Shown: piece after piece, positions 1 through 9,898 of the stretch
How the letters are laid out: each line of letters opens with the position of its first letter
Position numbering within the stretch: position 1 is the stretch's first letter
Assembly (NCBI GenBank): GCA_024666565.1
Contig: CP088295.1
Location: 186,001 to 250,000, forward strand
Direction of reading: 5' to 3'
DNA from: Svornostia abyssi
GTDB taxonomy: Bacteria > Actinomycetota > Thermoleophilia > Solirubrobacterales > Solirubrobacteraceae
DNA: 64,000 bases
Made by a program: the position numbers and the translations under genes
Notes under the pieces: generated by a model
The model's input: only the letters and a program-made list of their open reading frames with translations
Database searches by the model: none
What the model was told of the DNA's origin: nothing

Positions 1-1457
1 AAGGGCCCCGGCACGTGCTCGAGCACCTCGTCGGGGACGGCGCGGAACAGCAGCAGCGCCGCCGCGTACACCGCCAGGCCGACCACGGTCGCGATCACCG
101 CGGGCAGCGGGACGACGGCGCCTACGGCAAGCCCCAGAGCAAGTGCCGGCATGGCGCGCAGGACCAAGTCGAACTCCGGGCGCATCTGCCGGTCGACCTG
201 CACGAGGGCCGCGACGTACCCGATGGCGAGCGCCAGCTCCCCGAGCACCGTCGCCACCGCCGCGCCCACCGCGCCGTACTCCGCCGCCAGCACGAGCACC
301 GTCGTCGTGCTGACCACCATCGCGACGGCATTCGCCACGATCATCGACCGATGGTGGTGCACGGCCAGCAGCGTGAATCCCCACGTGGCGATCACGAACG
401 TCAGCGCCAGCGCGACCCCCTGGATCTGGAGCACCTCGATCGCCCCGTCGTACTCCGAGCCGGCGACCACCGCGATGATCGCCTCGGCTCCGAGCACGCA
501 CCCGATGAGCGCCGCGCCGCCGAGCAGCGCCGTCCCCTCGAACAGCCGCTGCGTCGCGTAGGCCAGGCGCACCCGGTCGTCGCGCGCCGCCCGGGACAGG
601 AGCGGGAAGGCGGTCGTCACCAGCACGCCGGGCACCGCCGCGACGATGATGTACACCCGGAACGACGCGGCGAACAGGCCTGTCTCGAACGGCGTCGTCA
701 CGAGCTCGGTGAGGATCAGCGCGGTGTAGACGTAGAGCTGCCCCACCGCGACCGCGAGTGCGAACACCACCGCCGGGCGGATGAGCGCGATCCAGGCGCG
801 AACGTCGAACGACGGCCGCAGCGAGATCACGCCGCGCACGAGCAGCGCGGTGATGAGGAAGATGGCGAACTGCGCGGGGATCGTGGCCGCGTAGAAGGCC
901 AGCACCCCGCTGCCGGCGACCACGAGCGCGGCGTACGTGGCCGCCAACGCGGCCTGCCGCGCGAGGTCGAGCGTCGTCATCGTCCCGATCCGCAGCCCCG
1001 CCGCGAGCGGGATCCCGAGCGTTCCCTGGAGGATCCCGAACACCAGCCCGACGCCCATCAGCGCGGCGCCGAGCACCATCGTCTCGTCGTATCCGAGCAG
1101 GACCGCCACACCCACCGCGATGGCTAGGCCGAACGCCGTCGCGACGAGCCGCAGGCCCAGCAGCGCGGCGAGGAACCGGTCGCGATCCTCTCCGTGACGC
1201 TGGGAGTACTCGCGCATGCCCAGCGCGGTCATGCCGAGGTCGGTGATCGCCTGCACGATCGTCACGAGCGCGAGCACCGTCTGAAACTGGCCGTACTCCT
1301 CGGGCCCGAGGTACCGCGTCACGAGCGCGGCGCCGACCACCGCCAGTCCGGTGCCCGCGACGAACCCCGTCACCCGCACCGCCCCGCCGAGGACGAGGCG
1401 CCGCCCGGCCTCGGGCGTGTCGAGGATGTCCGCCCCGTCGGGGGCGGCCCCGGTCAC
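1..1457 (-). CDS. Polysaccharide flippase, Wzx/MATE-like (partial, C-terminus beyond left edge)
   Basis: This is probably the lipid-linked oligosaccharide flippase that moves repeat units across the inner membrane for the surrounding locus. The frame stays open from a GTG at 1457 to the window edge, giving 485 visible codons. After a short hydrophilic N-terminus the protein is almost entirely hydrophobic helices, with the family-typical 'YLGPEEYGQF' loop near residue 50 followed by 'TDLGMTALGMREYS'. Such proteins usually have about 12-14 TM segments and 430-500 residues, so little is likely missing. The GTG overlaps the stop of the upstream methyltransferase gene (GTGA, 1454-1457), indicating translational coupling. 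The flippase call rests on this pattern and on the glycosyltransferase neighbours; no substrate can be read from the sequence. Confidence 0.85.
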   Translation of the reverse strand, partial: MTGAAPDGADILDTPEAGRRLVLGGAVRVTGFVAGTGLAVVGAALVTRYLGPEEYGQFQTVLALVTIVQAITDLGMTALGMREYSQRHGEDRDRFLAALLGLRLVATAFGLAIAVGVAVLLGYDETMVLGAALMGVGLVFGILQGTLGIPLAAGLRIGTMTTLDLARQAALAATYAALVVAGSGVLAFYAATIPAQFAIFLITALLVRGVISLRPSFDVRAWIALIRPAVVFALAVAVGQLYVYTALILTELVTTPFETGLFAASFRVYIIVAAVPGVLVTTAFPLLSRAARDDRVRLAYATQRLFEGTALLGGAALIGCVLGAEAIIAVVAGSEYDGAIEVLQIQGVALALTFVIATWGFTLLAVHHHRSMIVANAVAMVVSTTTVLVLAAEYGAVGAAVATVLGELALAIGYVAALVQVDRQMRPEFDLVLRAMPALALGLAVGAVVPLPAVIATVVGLAVYAAALLLFRAVPDEVLEHVPGP

Positions 1458-2149
1458 GGCAGCCGCAGCATCGCCAGGCGCACGCCGACGATGCGGTGGA
1501 CCTGGTGGCCCTGGCCGCGTACTTCCACGAGGGCCCGGCTGACGCCCGGTGAGCGGTAGTCGCAGTCGTCCCAGACGATCACGCCGCCGGGACGCATGCA
1601 CCGCAGCACGTTGGCGGTGTCCTCCTTGACGTACTCGTACGTGTGGGCGCCGTCGATGAACGCGAGGTCGATCTGCCCGTGCAGCGGCGTGTAGTCGAAC
1701 CGGGCACTGTCGCCGAAGTGCTGGGTGACGCGGTCGCCGAAGCCGGCGTCGCGGTACGCCGCGCCGATCGAGGAGAGGTCCTGCCATGGCGGCTGGCCGC
1801 GCTGCTCGCCGAGCGACGGGGCGTCGTTGCCGAGGTCGAGCGTGTCGACGGTCGCCTCCGGCGCCTGCGCGGCCATGAGCGCGGTGCCCTGCCCGCTGGC
1901 GGTGCCGATCTCGAGGATCCGCGCCGGCTTCGCGTACGCGGTGACGAGCGAGAGGACGTACGCCTCGCCGTGCCACAGCGCGCGGTCGCGGCCGCTGTGG
2001 CGCAGGTTGATCTCGACCTCGTCGATCCCGGGGAAGAGCTGCTCCAGGCTGGTGAGCGGCACGCGCGGGACGAAGCGCAGGGCGCTGAGCGCCGCCCGCG
2101 CGGGGAACTGCGAGTACCAGGGGACGACCGTGGGCGAGGAAGCTGCCAT
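1454..2149 (-). CDS. Class I SAM-dependent methyltransferase
   Basis: A 231-residue methyltransferase, probably modifying a sugar or an exported glycan. The SAM-binding motif I is 'EIGTASGQGT' at about residues 80-89. Downstream, 'FIDGAHTYEYVKED' near 164-177 and 'GGVIVWDDCDY' are typical of the Methyltransf_24 family. I chose the ATG at 2149 because the open frame upstream of it shows no family similarity and overlaps the 3' end of the next glycosyltransferase gene. The stop overlaps the flippase GTG. The gene lies 13 nt downstream of a GT4 glycosyltransferase on the same strand, so it is probably co-transcribed with it. The acceptor is unknown. Confidence 0.85.
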   Translation of the reverse strand: MAASSPTVVPWYSQFPARAALSALRFVPRVPLTSLEQLFPGIDEVEINLRHSGRDRALWHGEAYVLSLVTAYAKPARILEIGTASGQGTALMAAQAPEATVDTLDLGNDAPSLGEQRGQPPWQDLSSIGAAYRDAGFGDRVTQHFGDSARFDYTPLHGQIDLAFIDGAHTYEYVKEDTANVLRCMRPGGVIVWDDCDYRSPGVSRALVEVRGQGHQVHRIVGVRLAMLRLP

Positions 2150-2162
2150 GAACGCGGTCAGG

Positions 2163-3284
2163 CTAGACGAGAGCCCGGTGATAGACCGCGAGCGTCTCCT
2201 CGGCGCACCGTTCCCAGGTGAACTGCCCGGCGCGCGACGGGCCCGCGGCGACGAGTCGCGCCCGCAGCGCGTCGTCGCCGAGCAGGGCGCGGATCGCGGC
2301 CGCGATCTCGTCCACGGAGGTGGGGTCGAACGTGACCGCCGCGTCGCCGGCGACCTCCCCCGGCGCCGACCCGCGCGAGCAGGCCACGGGGACGCCGCGG
2401 GCCATCGCCTCGAGCACCGGCAGTCCGAACCCCTCGACCAGCGAGGGCAGGACGAACGCGGCCGCGGCGGCGTAGAGGCCCTCGAGGTCGGCGGCCTCGA
2501 TGAAGCCCGGGATGACCACCGCGTCCGTGACACCCGCACGGGCCGCGGCCGCGCGCACCGCGGCCTCGCCCTCCGGGTTGCCGGGCCCCGGCAGCACGAG
2601 GACCGCGTCCGGCACGTCGGCGCGAACGGCGCCGAACGCGGCGACCAGCCGCTCGAGGTTGCGGTGCGGCTTCTTCTGCCCGACGTTCAGCACGATCGGC
2701 CCGTCGCCCAGGCCGAGCCGGGCGCGCAGGTCGGCGGCGTCCGCGACCACGCCGGCCGAGGGTGTCCCGTACCCGAGCGGCACGACGTCGAGCCGGTCGG
2801 CCGGGACCCCCAGGCGCGCGCGGACCTCGTCGCCGGCGGCGTGCGAGATCGCCACGACGCGGTGCGCGCGGCGGGTCACCAGCGGTACGACGACCCGCCA
2901 CAGCCGGTGGGTCATCGTGTCCTCAGGGTGGCTGATCCAGACGGTGTCCGGGATCGTCACCACGCGGCGCGCACGGGACACGAGCGGCCCGGTCATCGCC
3001 ACGGAGTGCACGACGTCGGCACCGCGCCGGTCGGCCACCGCGCCCAGGACCGTGAGCTCGGACAGTGACCGCAGGCCCGAACGGCCGAGCCGGGGCAGCG
3101 GGACGAGCTCCGCGCCGCCCGCCCAGTCCTCCGCGCGCAGCTTCGCGTAGCCGTCCTCGTTGAGCAGCACGGTGAGCTGCGGCGCGTCGGGGCGGGCGAG
3201 CAGGCCGCGGCACAGCTCGCGCAGGTACGTCTCGACCCCGCCCATCGGCGGCGCGAGGAACACGGCGTTGATCGCGACGTGCAT
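2163..3284 (-). CDS. Glycosyltransferase family 4 (GT-B)
   Basis: A 373-residue retaining glycosyltransferase acting at the cytoplasmic membrane on the glycan being assembled. The N-terminal Rossmann domain opens with 'MHVAINAVFLAPPMGGVETY', including the GG loop typical of GT4. The C-terminal domain has 'NVGQKKPHRN' at about 200-209 and the nucleotide-sugar-binding EX7E motif in 'EGFGLPVLE' at 284-292. The ATG at 3284 is supported by this canonical N-terminus; it lies 7 nt after the stop of the upstream acyltransferase gene. The gene is intact and of normal length. Donor and acceptor cannot be inferred. Confidence 0.92.
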   Translation of the reverse strand: MHVAINAVFLAPPMGGVETYLRELCRGLLARPDAPQLTVLLNEDGYAKLRAEDWAGGAELVPLPRLGRSGLRSLSELTVLGAVADRRGADVVHSVAMTGPLVSRARRVVTIPDTVWISHPEDTMTHRLWRVVVPLVTRRAHRVVAISHAAGDEVRARLGVPADRLDVVPLGYGTPSAGVVADAADLRARLGLGDGPIVLNVGQKKPHRNLERLVAAFGAVRADVPDAVLVLPGPGNPEGEAAVRAAAARAGVTDAVVIPGFIEAADLEGLYAAAAAFVLPSLVEGFGLPVLEAMARGVPVACSRGSAPGEVAGDAAVTFDPTSVDEIAAAIRALLGDDALRARLVAAGPSRAGQFTWERCAEETLAVYHRALV

Positions 3285-3291
3285 CGTCGGC

Positions 3292-3735
3292 TCAGGTGAC
3301 GGTGCCGACCTGCCGCGCGGGGACGCCCGCCACGATCGCACCGGCCGGCACGTCGGAGGTGACGACCGCGCCCGCCGCGACAACGGCGTCCCGGCCGATC
3401 CGGCACGGGCCCAGCACCATCGCGCGCGACGCCAGCCACGCGCCCTCCTCGACCACGATGTCGCCGCCCGTCGCGGGCGCGGCGTGCACACGCGCCTCGC
3501 CCCGCTGCGCGATGTCGTGGCGGCCGGTGAGCAGCATGACCCCGTGCCCGAAGACGACGTACGGCTCGACGTCGATCGTCCCGGAGACCGTGTTGAAGAG
3601 CGTGTCCCACACCACCGCGCCGTCGGCCACCGTGACGCGCTCGGGGGGGCCGAAGACGAGCGGGACGTTCAGCCGCCGGTGGTCGACGTAGTGGCCGAGC
3701 GTGCGGTCGGCCAGGCGGACGAAGAACTTGCGCAT
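3292..3735 (-). CDS. Left-handed beta-helix acyltransferase (hexapeptide repeat)
   Basis: A 147-residue protein of the LbH acyltransferase type (WcaF/maa-like), probably adding an O-acetyl group to a sugar. The hexapeptide pattern is clear in the second half, for example 'VVVEEGAWLASRAMVLGPCRIGRDAVVAAGAV' read in six-residue steps, and it ends with the family's 'VPAGAIVAGVPARQVG' tail. The ATG at 3735 ('MRKFFVRLADR') lies 2 nt after the stop of the upstream methyltransferase gene. The longer upstream extension in the same frame overlaps that gene and is not protein-like, so I excluded it. The short N-terminal part is normal for single-domain members. Confidence 0.85.
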   Translation of the reverse strand: MRKFFVRLADRTLGHYVDHRRLNVPLVFGPPERVTVADGAVVWDTLFNTVSGTIDVEPYVVFGHGVMLLTGRHDIAQRGEARVHAAPATGGDIVVEEGAWLASRAMVLGPCRIGRDAVVAAGAVVTSDVPAGAIVAGVPARQVGTVT

Positions 3736-3737
3736 CG

Positions 3738-5329
<1,592 letters not shown>

Positions 5330-5330
5330 G

Positions 5331-6722
5331 TCAGGGCGCCGCGGTCAGCGACGCCTGGGGGATCTCCACGATGCGGAGCCCACGGGCGCCGCGCCACCAG
5401 ACCAGGAGCCGACCGTCGACGAAGTCCGAACCGAGGGCGACGGCGTCCGCGGGTCGCTCTGTGGAGCGAGCGACCTCCCGGCCGACATCCCGCAGCTGAC
5501 GGCGGCCCGTCGCGTCGATGACCGCCACGCGAACCAGCACACGGCCGACGGCCGGGCGCTCCTCAGACCAGACGAGCACGCTGGTGTCGCCCACGACGGT
5601 CCGGAACACGGTGCCGACGTCCGCCCCTGGGGCGGACAGATCGACGGGGGACGGGAGCGCGGAGAGCGGCGAGCCCTGGGCGAAGACCAACCGACTCCAC
5701 GTGCGGTCGCCGCCGGGATCCGCGCCCCGCGTCCTCCACGCCGCGGCGATGCGGTTGTCTGCCGGCCACACGATGTCCGAGCCGGTGATCGCGCTCGGTT
5801 CGTAGAAGGAGGTGTCACTTCCCTGGCTCACGGCGGTCACCGTCTGCAACACGTTTGGAGCGCCGAACGTCGTTCCCAGGACCGGAGCAAACTGGACATC
5901 GATGGGCGGGCTGACAGAGCTCTCAGGACGTTCCACCTGCGTGAGGAACCCGAAGCGGCCGCGGGATGCGATGAGGCGCGACTCGAGCCCATACACCTGG
6001 CCCATAGCCGGGTCCCTGTCGACGCGCCGGAAATCGCTGGCGCCCGAGTCCAGGAGGAAGAGGGACTGCCGGGGCGCTGCTTCGGCGTTACTGGTCCCCG
6101 AAATCAAGCCGGCCACGGTTCCGTCGCTCGCCACCCGCGCCTCATAATCGGAAATCCTGGAGAAACCGGTGCTGGACCTCCGCGAAAGGACTCGCAGGTC
6201 TGACGCGCGGAGCACCAGAGCCTCAAGTCCCGTCCGGACCCGTCCGGACGCTTCGAGCACGGGGCCCACGACGGCGACCAAGCGACCCTTCGCGCCGAAC
6301 TGCAGCGACACGAGCTGGCCGCCCAACTCAAGCGGGACCGCCGGGCCGAAACCTCGCCGCGGCGGCGCGACCCGGACGACGGTTGTCGCACCCTGCTGGA
6401 ACGCGACGACCGCCGCCCCGTCCGATGCCACATCGCGCCACACGCCGCGCAGCTCTCCGCGCGGAAGCCGGATCGGGCGACCCCACCGACCATTCCGTTC
6501 GCGCAATGCGAGCAGTTCGGCGACGTCTCCATCCTCGCCGACCTCCCCCCAATGGGCGAGCAGGCGGACGCGGGGGCTCCCTCCCACGTACGTGCCGAAG
6601 GCCGGAGCGACCACCGGCCGCTTTGTCGGTCCGGGAATGTCCGCGACCTTCGCCTCCGCTCCACTCGCTGCGAGGAACAGCGTCAGGCCGATGGCCAGGA
6701 TGAGGGCACGCGTGGATTTCAT
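5331..6722 (-). CDS. Exported protein of unknown function
   Basis: I do not recognise the family. The 463-residue product starts with a clear Sec signal peptide ('MKSTRALILAIGLTLFLAASGAEA', cleavage after AEA predicted). The mature part is rich in beta-prone, evenly spaced Val/Gly/Arg segments ('RGVWRDVASDGAAVVAFQQG', 'GSDFVDGRLLVWWRGARG') that resemble irregular beta-propeller blades; that reading is inference. By eye its DNA is less GC-rich at third codon positions than its neighbours, which may indicate later acquisition. It lies between two GDP-mannose-dehydratase-type genes, 36 nt downstream of one on the same strand, and its stop is 1 nt from the gmd stop. Confidence 0.75.
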   Translation of the reverse strand: MKSTRALILAIGLTLFLAASGAEAKVADIPGPTKRPVVAPAFGTYVGGSPRVRLLAHWGEVGEDGDVAELLALRERNGRWGRPIRLPRGELRGVWRDVASDGAAVVAFQQGATTVVRVAPPRRGFGPAVPLELGGQLVSLQFGAKGRLVAVVGPVLEASGRVRTGLEALVLRASDLRVLSRRSSTGFSRISDYEARVASDGTVAGLISGTSNAEAAPRQSLFLLDSGASDFRRVDRDPAMGQVYGLESRLIASRGRFGFLTQVERPESSVSPPIDVQFAPVLGTTFGAPNVLQTVTAVSQGSDTSFYEPSAITGSDIVWPADNRIAAAWRTRGADPGGDRTWSRLVFAQGSPLSALPSPVDLSAPGADVGTVFRTVVGDTSVLVWSEERPAVGRVLVRVAVIDATGRRQLRDVGREVARSTERPADAVALGSDFVDGRLLVWWRGARGLRIVEIPQASLTAAP

Positions 6723-6758
6723 GATGACGGGAACGCTACCCGGCGCAGGAAGTTGCGA

Positions 6759-7739
6759 CTATTCGCTTCCTGCCATGTACTGAGCCGTCTCCGCGAGATC
6801 GGCCTCGACCATCTCGCGGATCATCTCCTCGAAGCTCGTCTCGGCTTCCCACCCGAGCACCTCGCGGGCACGCGTCGGGTCGCCCACCGGCGGCGTCGCC
6901 TCCGGCGCCCGGACGAACGCCGGGTTGACCGTCACGTGGTCGCGCCAGTCGAGGCCGACCACGTTGAAGGCGGTCGTGACGAGGTCCTCCACCGTCCGAC
7001 CGATCCCGCTGGCGAACACGTAGTCGCCCGGTTCGTCGTGCTGCAGCGCCATCCAGGCGCCGCGCACCACGTCGCGAGCGTGGCACCAGTCGCGGACCGC
7101 GTCCATCGAGCCAAGCTCGAGTGCATCGGCCTGCCCGAGCTTGATCGCCGCGGCGCCGCGCGTGACCTTGCGCGGCAGGAAGTGGTCGGGCCGGCGCGCG
7201 GACTCGTGGTTGAACGTGATCCCGGAGCAGGCGAAGAGGCCGTGGTGGGCGCGCATGACGCGCACCATCCCGTGGGCGGCGAGCTTCGCCACGCCGTAGG
7301 GCGCGCGCGGGCGGCACGGCGAGTGCTCGTTCTGCGGCGATTCGCCCGCGTCGCCGAAGATCTCGCTGGACGTCGCGACGTGCACCTTGATCGACCGGTC
7401 GATCTCGAGGACCGCGGCCAGCAGCGTGGACGTCGCGCCGGCGATCGCCGCCATCGTCGACGTCGGGTCCTCCCACGACGCCGGGACGAACGTCGGGGCG
7501 GCGAGGTGGTAGAGCTCGTCGGGCCGCACGTCCGCGATCGCGCGCCGCAGCGACGCGGGGTCGAGAAGGTCGCCGCGGACCAACTCGACCCGGTCCTCGA
7601 CCTCCCGCAAAGTGGGGATGTCCTCGTCCGGGTCACGGCGTACCAGCCCCACGACCTCGTAGTGTTTGGCGACCAAGAGCTCGGCGAGGTAGGAACCGTC
7701 CTGCCCGCCGATGCCGGTGATGAGTGCGCGCGCCACCAC
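6759..7739 (-). CDS. GDP-mannose 4,6-dehydratase-like NAD(P)-dependent sugar dehydratase/epimerase
   Basis: A second Gmd-like extended SDR enzyme of about 326 residues. It retains 'GIGGQDGSY' near 9-17, 'SSEIFGD' and the YGVAK catalytic pair near 148-152, plus the NHES signature before 'ARRPDHFLPRKV'. Compared with the gmd product at 4364-5329 it lacks several Gmd-typical residues around the substrate loop, so it could be an RMD-type reductase or another GDP-sugar enzyme instead. The start is GTG at 7739 or the adjacent GTG at 7736; no ATG precedes the nucleotide-binding motif. The divergent WecG/TagA gene begins at most 120 nt away, so the promoters may overlap the coding starts. Confidence 0.85.
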   Translation of the reverse strand: MVARALITGIGGQDGSYLAELLVAKHYEVVGLVRRDPDEDIPTLREVEDRVELVRGDLLDPASLRRAIADVRPDELYHLAAPTFVPASWEDPTSTMAAIAGATSTLLAAVLEIDRSIKVHVATSSEIFGDAGESPQNEHSPCRPRAPYGVAKLAAHGMVRVMRAHHGLFACSGITFNHESARRPDHFLPRKVTRGAAAIKLGQADALELGSMDAVRDWCHARDVVRGAWMALQHDEPGDYVFASGIGRTVEDLVTTAFNVVGLDWRDHVTVNPAFVRAPEATPPVGDPTRAREVLGWEAETSFEEMIREMVEADLAETAQYMAGSE

Positions 7740-7748
7740 CGGCAGCCT

Positions 7749-8639
7749 ATGGAAGAAACGAAACCTCCGGCCGCTCGCGACGTTGGTAGTCCACGATGCC
7801 CCTCGATCCCCCCCACCGCACGCCCCGCCGTCACGCCCCCTGAGGCTGCGCCGGCCGTGGCGCCCGAGCTGCCGGCGAAGGCGGAGCTGCTCGGCGTGCC
7901 GGTCGCGCTGACGGACTACGAGCGCACGCTGGACTGGATCGACGGCATGGTCGCCGCGCAGGAGCGCGGCTACATCTGCGTCGCGGCAGTCCACACGATC
8001 ATGGCGTTCGCCGAGGACCCCGGGCTCGAGCGCGCCGTCCTCGCGTCGTCCATGACGGTGCCCGACGGGCAGCCGATCGTCTGGGCGCTCAACGCGCTGG
8101 GCCACCAGCTCCCCGACCGCGTCTACGGCCCCACGCTCATGGCGAAGGCCTGCGAGCGCGCCGCCCGGACCGGCCAGCGGATCTTCCTCTACGGCGGCCG
8201 CAACGAGGGCGCGCTCGTGCAGCTCACGCTGAACCTCCGCCGTCAATACCCGGGCATCCGGATCGTCGGCGGCTACTCCCCGCCGTTCCGTGACCTCACC
8301 GCCGACGAGGAGCAGCAGGTCATCGACATGATCGACGGCTCCGGCGCCGACGTCGTGTGGGTCGGGATCGGCGTGCCCAAGCAGGAGAAGTGGATGTTCG
8401 CGATGCGCGACCGCCTGCAGGCGCCCGTGCTCGTCGGCGTCGGCGCCGCGTTCGACTTCCACGCCGGCCTCGTTCCGCAGGCCCCGGCGCTGCTGCAGCG
8501 GTTCGGCCTGGAGTGGGCGTTCCGCCTCGCCCAGGAGCCGCGACGGCTGTGGAAGCGCTACGCGCGCTACAACCCGCTCTTCGTGCTCGGCTTCGCACGG
8601 CAGTACGCGGGGCAGCGCCGCGCGACGCGCACGCGTTAG
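7749..8639 (+). CDS. WecG/TagA/CpsF-family glycosyltransferase (GT26)
   Basis: GT26 enzymes transfer N-acetylmannosaminuronate, N-acetylmannosamine or similar sugars to a polyprenyl-linked acceptor. The core is complete: 'GVPVALTDYERTLDWI', 'AVHTIMAFAEDP', the acidic 'VPDGQPIVWAL', 'YGPTLMAKAC', 'IFLYGG', 'VWVGIGVPKQEKW' and 'GVGAAFDFHAG'. The N-terminus is uncertain. An in-frame ATG at 7749 adds a Pro/Ala-rich tail whose first codons look non-coding. GTG 7857 gives about 260 residues, the family's usual size. ATG 7796 would be in frame if one C were removed from the seven-C run at 7808-7814, a pattern seen in other genes here. The next gene, a UDP-sugar dehydrogenase, could supply the uronate donor. 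Confidence 0.85.
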   Translation: MEETKPPAARDVGSPRCPSIPPTARPAVTPPEAAPAVAPELPAKAELLGVPVALTDYERTLDWIDGMVAAQERGYICVAAVHTIMAFAEDPGLERAVLASSMTVPDGQPIVWALNALGHQLPDRVYGPTLMAKACERAARTGQRIFLYGGRNEGALVQLTLNLRRQYPGIRIVGGYSPPFRDLTADEEQQVIDMIDGSGADVVWVGIGVPKQEKWMFAMRDRLQAPVLVGVGAAFDFHAGLVPQAPALLQRFGLEWAFRLAQEPRRLWKRYARYNPLFVLGFARQYAGQRRATRTR

Positions 8640-8653
8640 CCTGGGCCGTCGTC

Positions 8654-9898
8654 ATGGCAGACGTCGCCGTCATCGGAGTGGGCCGCATCGGCCTGCCCCT
8701 CGCATTGAGCTTCGCCGATCGCGGCCTGTCCGTCATCGGGGTGGACAAGGACGCCGATCGCCTCGGCGCGATCCGCGAGCGCCGCATGCCGTTCCAGGAG
8801 GACGGCGCGCAGGAGCTGCTCGACCGGGTCGACCTGACGCTGACCGAACGGGTCGCCGACGCCGCCCAGGCCGACGCCATCGTGCTCACGCTCGGCACGC
8901 CGTCGTTCAGCCACATCGAGATCGACATCCGCGACATCCGCAGCGCGCTGGACGACCTGCTCCCGCACCTGCGCCTGGGCCAGACGATCATCCTGCGCTC
9001 CACCGTCGCGCCGGGCACCACGGACTTCGTCGCGGGGTACCTGGCCAAGCACCGCGGGTTCGTCATCGGCGAGGACGTCTTCGTCGCGCACGTCCCCGAG
9101 CGGATCGCCGCGGGCCGGTTCCTCGAGGAGATCGACACGCTGCCGTGCATCGTCGGCGGGGTCGGCGAGCGCTCCGGCGAGAAGGCCGCCGAGCTGTTCG
9201 GCGTCTTCGCCGCGCCGATGGTGCAGACCTCGCCGGTGCAGGCCGAGCTGGCGAAGATCTGGACCAACATCCTGCGCTACGCCACGTTCGCGCTCCCGAA
9301 CCTGCTGATGATGGACTGCGAGCAGTACGGCGCGAACGTCTTCGAGGTCATCGACCTCATCAACCGCGACTACCCGCGCGGCGGCATCAAGTCCCCGGGG
9401 CTCACCGCGGGCACGTGTCTGCGCAAGGACTTCGCGTTCAGCGAGGAGCGGTCGAACGCGCCGGGCATGCTGCTGGCCGTCAGCCGGGTGAACGAGTCCG
9501 TGCCGCTGTTCCTCGTCGAGGGCATGAAGCGCCGGTTGGACGGCCTGTCGGGCAAGAAGGTCGCCGTGCTCGGTCTCGCGTTCAAGGCCGACACCGACGA
9601 CGAGCGCGACTCGCTCAGCCACAAGCTCATCCGGCTCCTGGAGCGCGAGCTCGCAGACGTGGCGATCTGCGACCCGCACGTCGTGACGCCGACCCTCCCG
9701 CTCGAGGAGGCCGTCGCGGGTGCCGACGCCGTCGTCGTCGCCACGAACCACCCGGAGTTCTCGGGGCTGGAGAAGCTGCGCGAGGTCGCCGCGATCGCGG
9801 GCGACCCCCTCGTCGTGGACCCGTGGAACGCGTTCGGCGCCGCGCAGGTCTTCGCCTACGCCAAGGAGCTCACCGCGATGAGCGCGACCACGTCATGA
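8654..9898 (+). CDS. UDP/GDP-sugar 6-dehydrogenase (UDP-ManNAc dehydrogenase type)
   Basis: A 414-residue NAD-dependent nucleotide-sugar dehydrogenase that oxidises C6 of a UDP- or GDP-sugar to a uronate. It has the N-terminal GxGxxG in 'VIGVGRIGLPLA', the central 'AELAKIWTNILRYA' helix, the catalytic cysteine in 'AGTCLRKDF' (Cys255) and the C-terminal 'VAVLGLAFKADTDDERDS' UDP-binding domain. The WecB/WecC-like length and the GT26 gene 14 nt upstream fit a mannosaminuronic-acid pathway, but this pairing is inference. The ATG at 8654 is fixed by the nucleotide-binding motif. It overlaps the next gene by ATGA. Confidence 0.9.
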   Translation: MADVAVIGVGRIGLPLALSFADRGLSVIGVDKDADRLGAIRERRMPFQEDGAQELLDRVDLTLTERVADAAQADAIVLTLGTPSFSHIEIDIRDIRSALDDLLPHLRLGQTIILRSTVAPGTTDFVAGYLAKHRGFVIGEDVFVAHVPERIAAGRFLEEIDTLPCIVGGVGERSGEKAAELFGVFAAPMVQTSPVQAELAKIWTNILRYATFALPNLLMMDCEQYGANVFEVIDLINRDYPRGGIKSPGLTAGTCLRKDFAFSEERSNAPGMLLAVSRVNESVPLFLVEGMKRRLDGLSGKKVAVLGLAFKADTDDERDSLSHKLIRLLERELADVAICDPHVVTPTLPLEEAVAGADAVVVATNHPEFSGLEKLREVAAIAGDPLVVDPWNAFGAAQVFAYAKELTAMSATTS

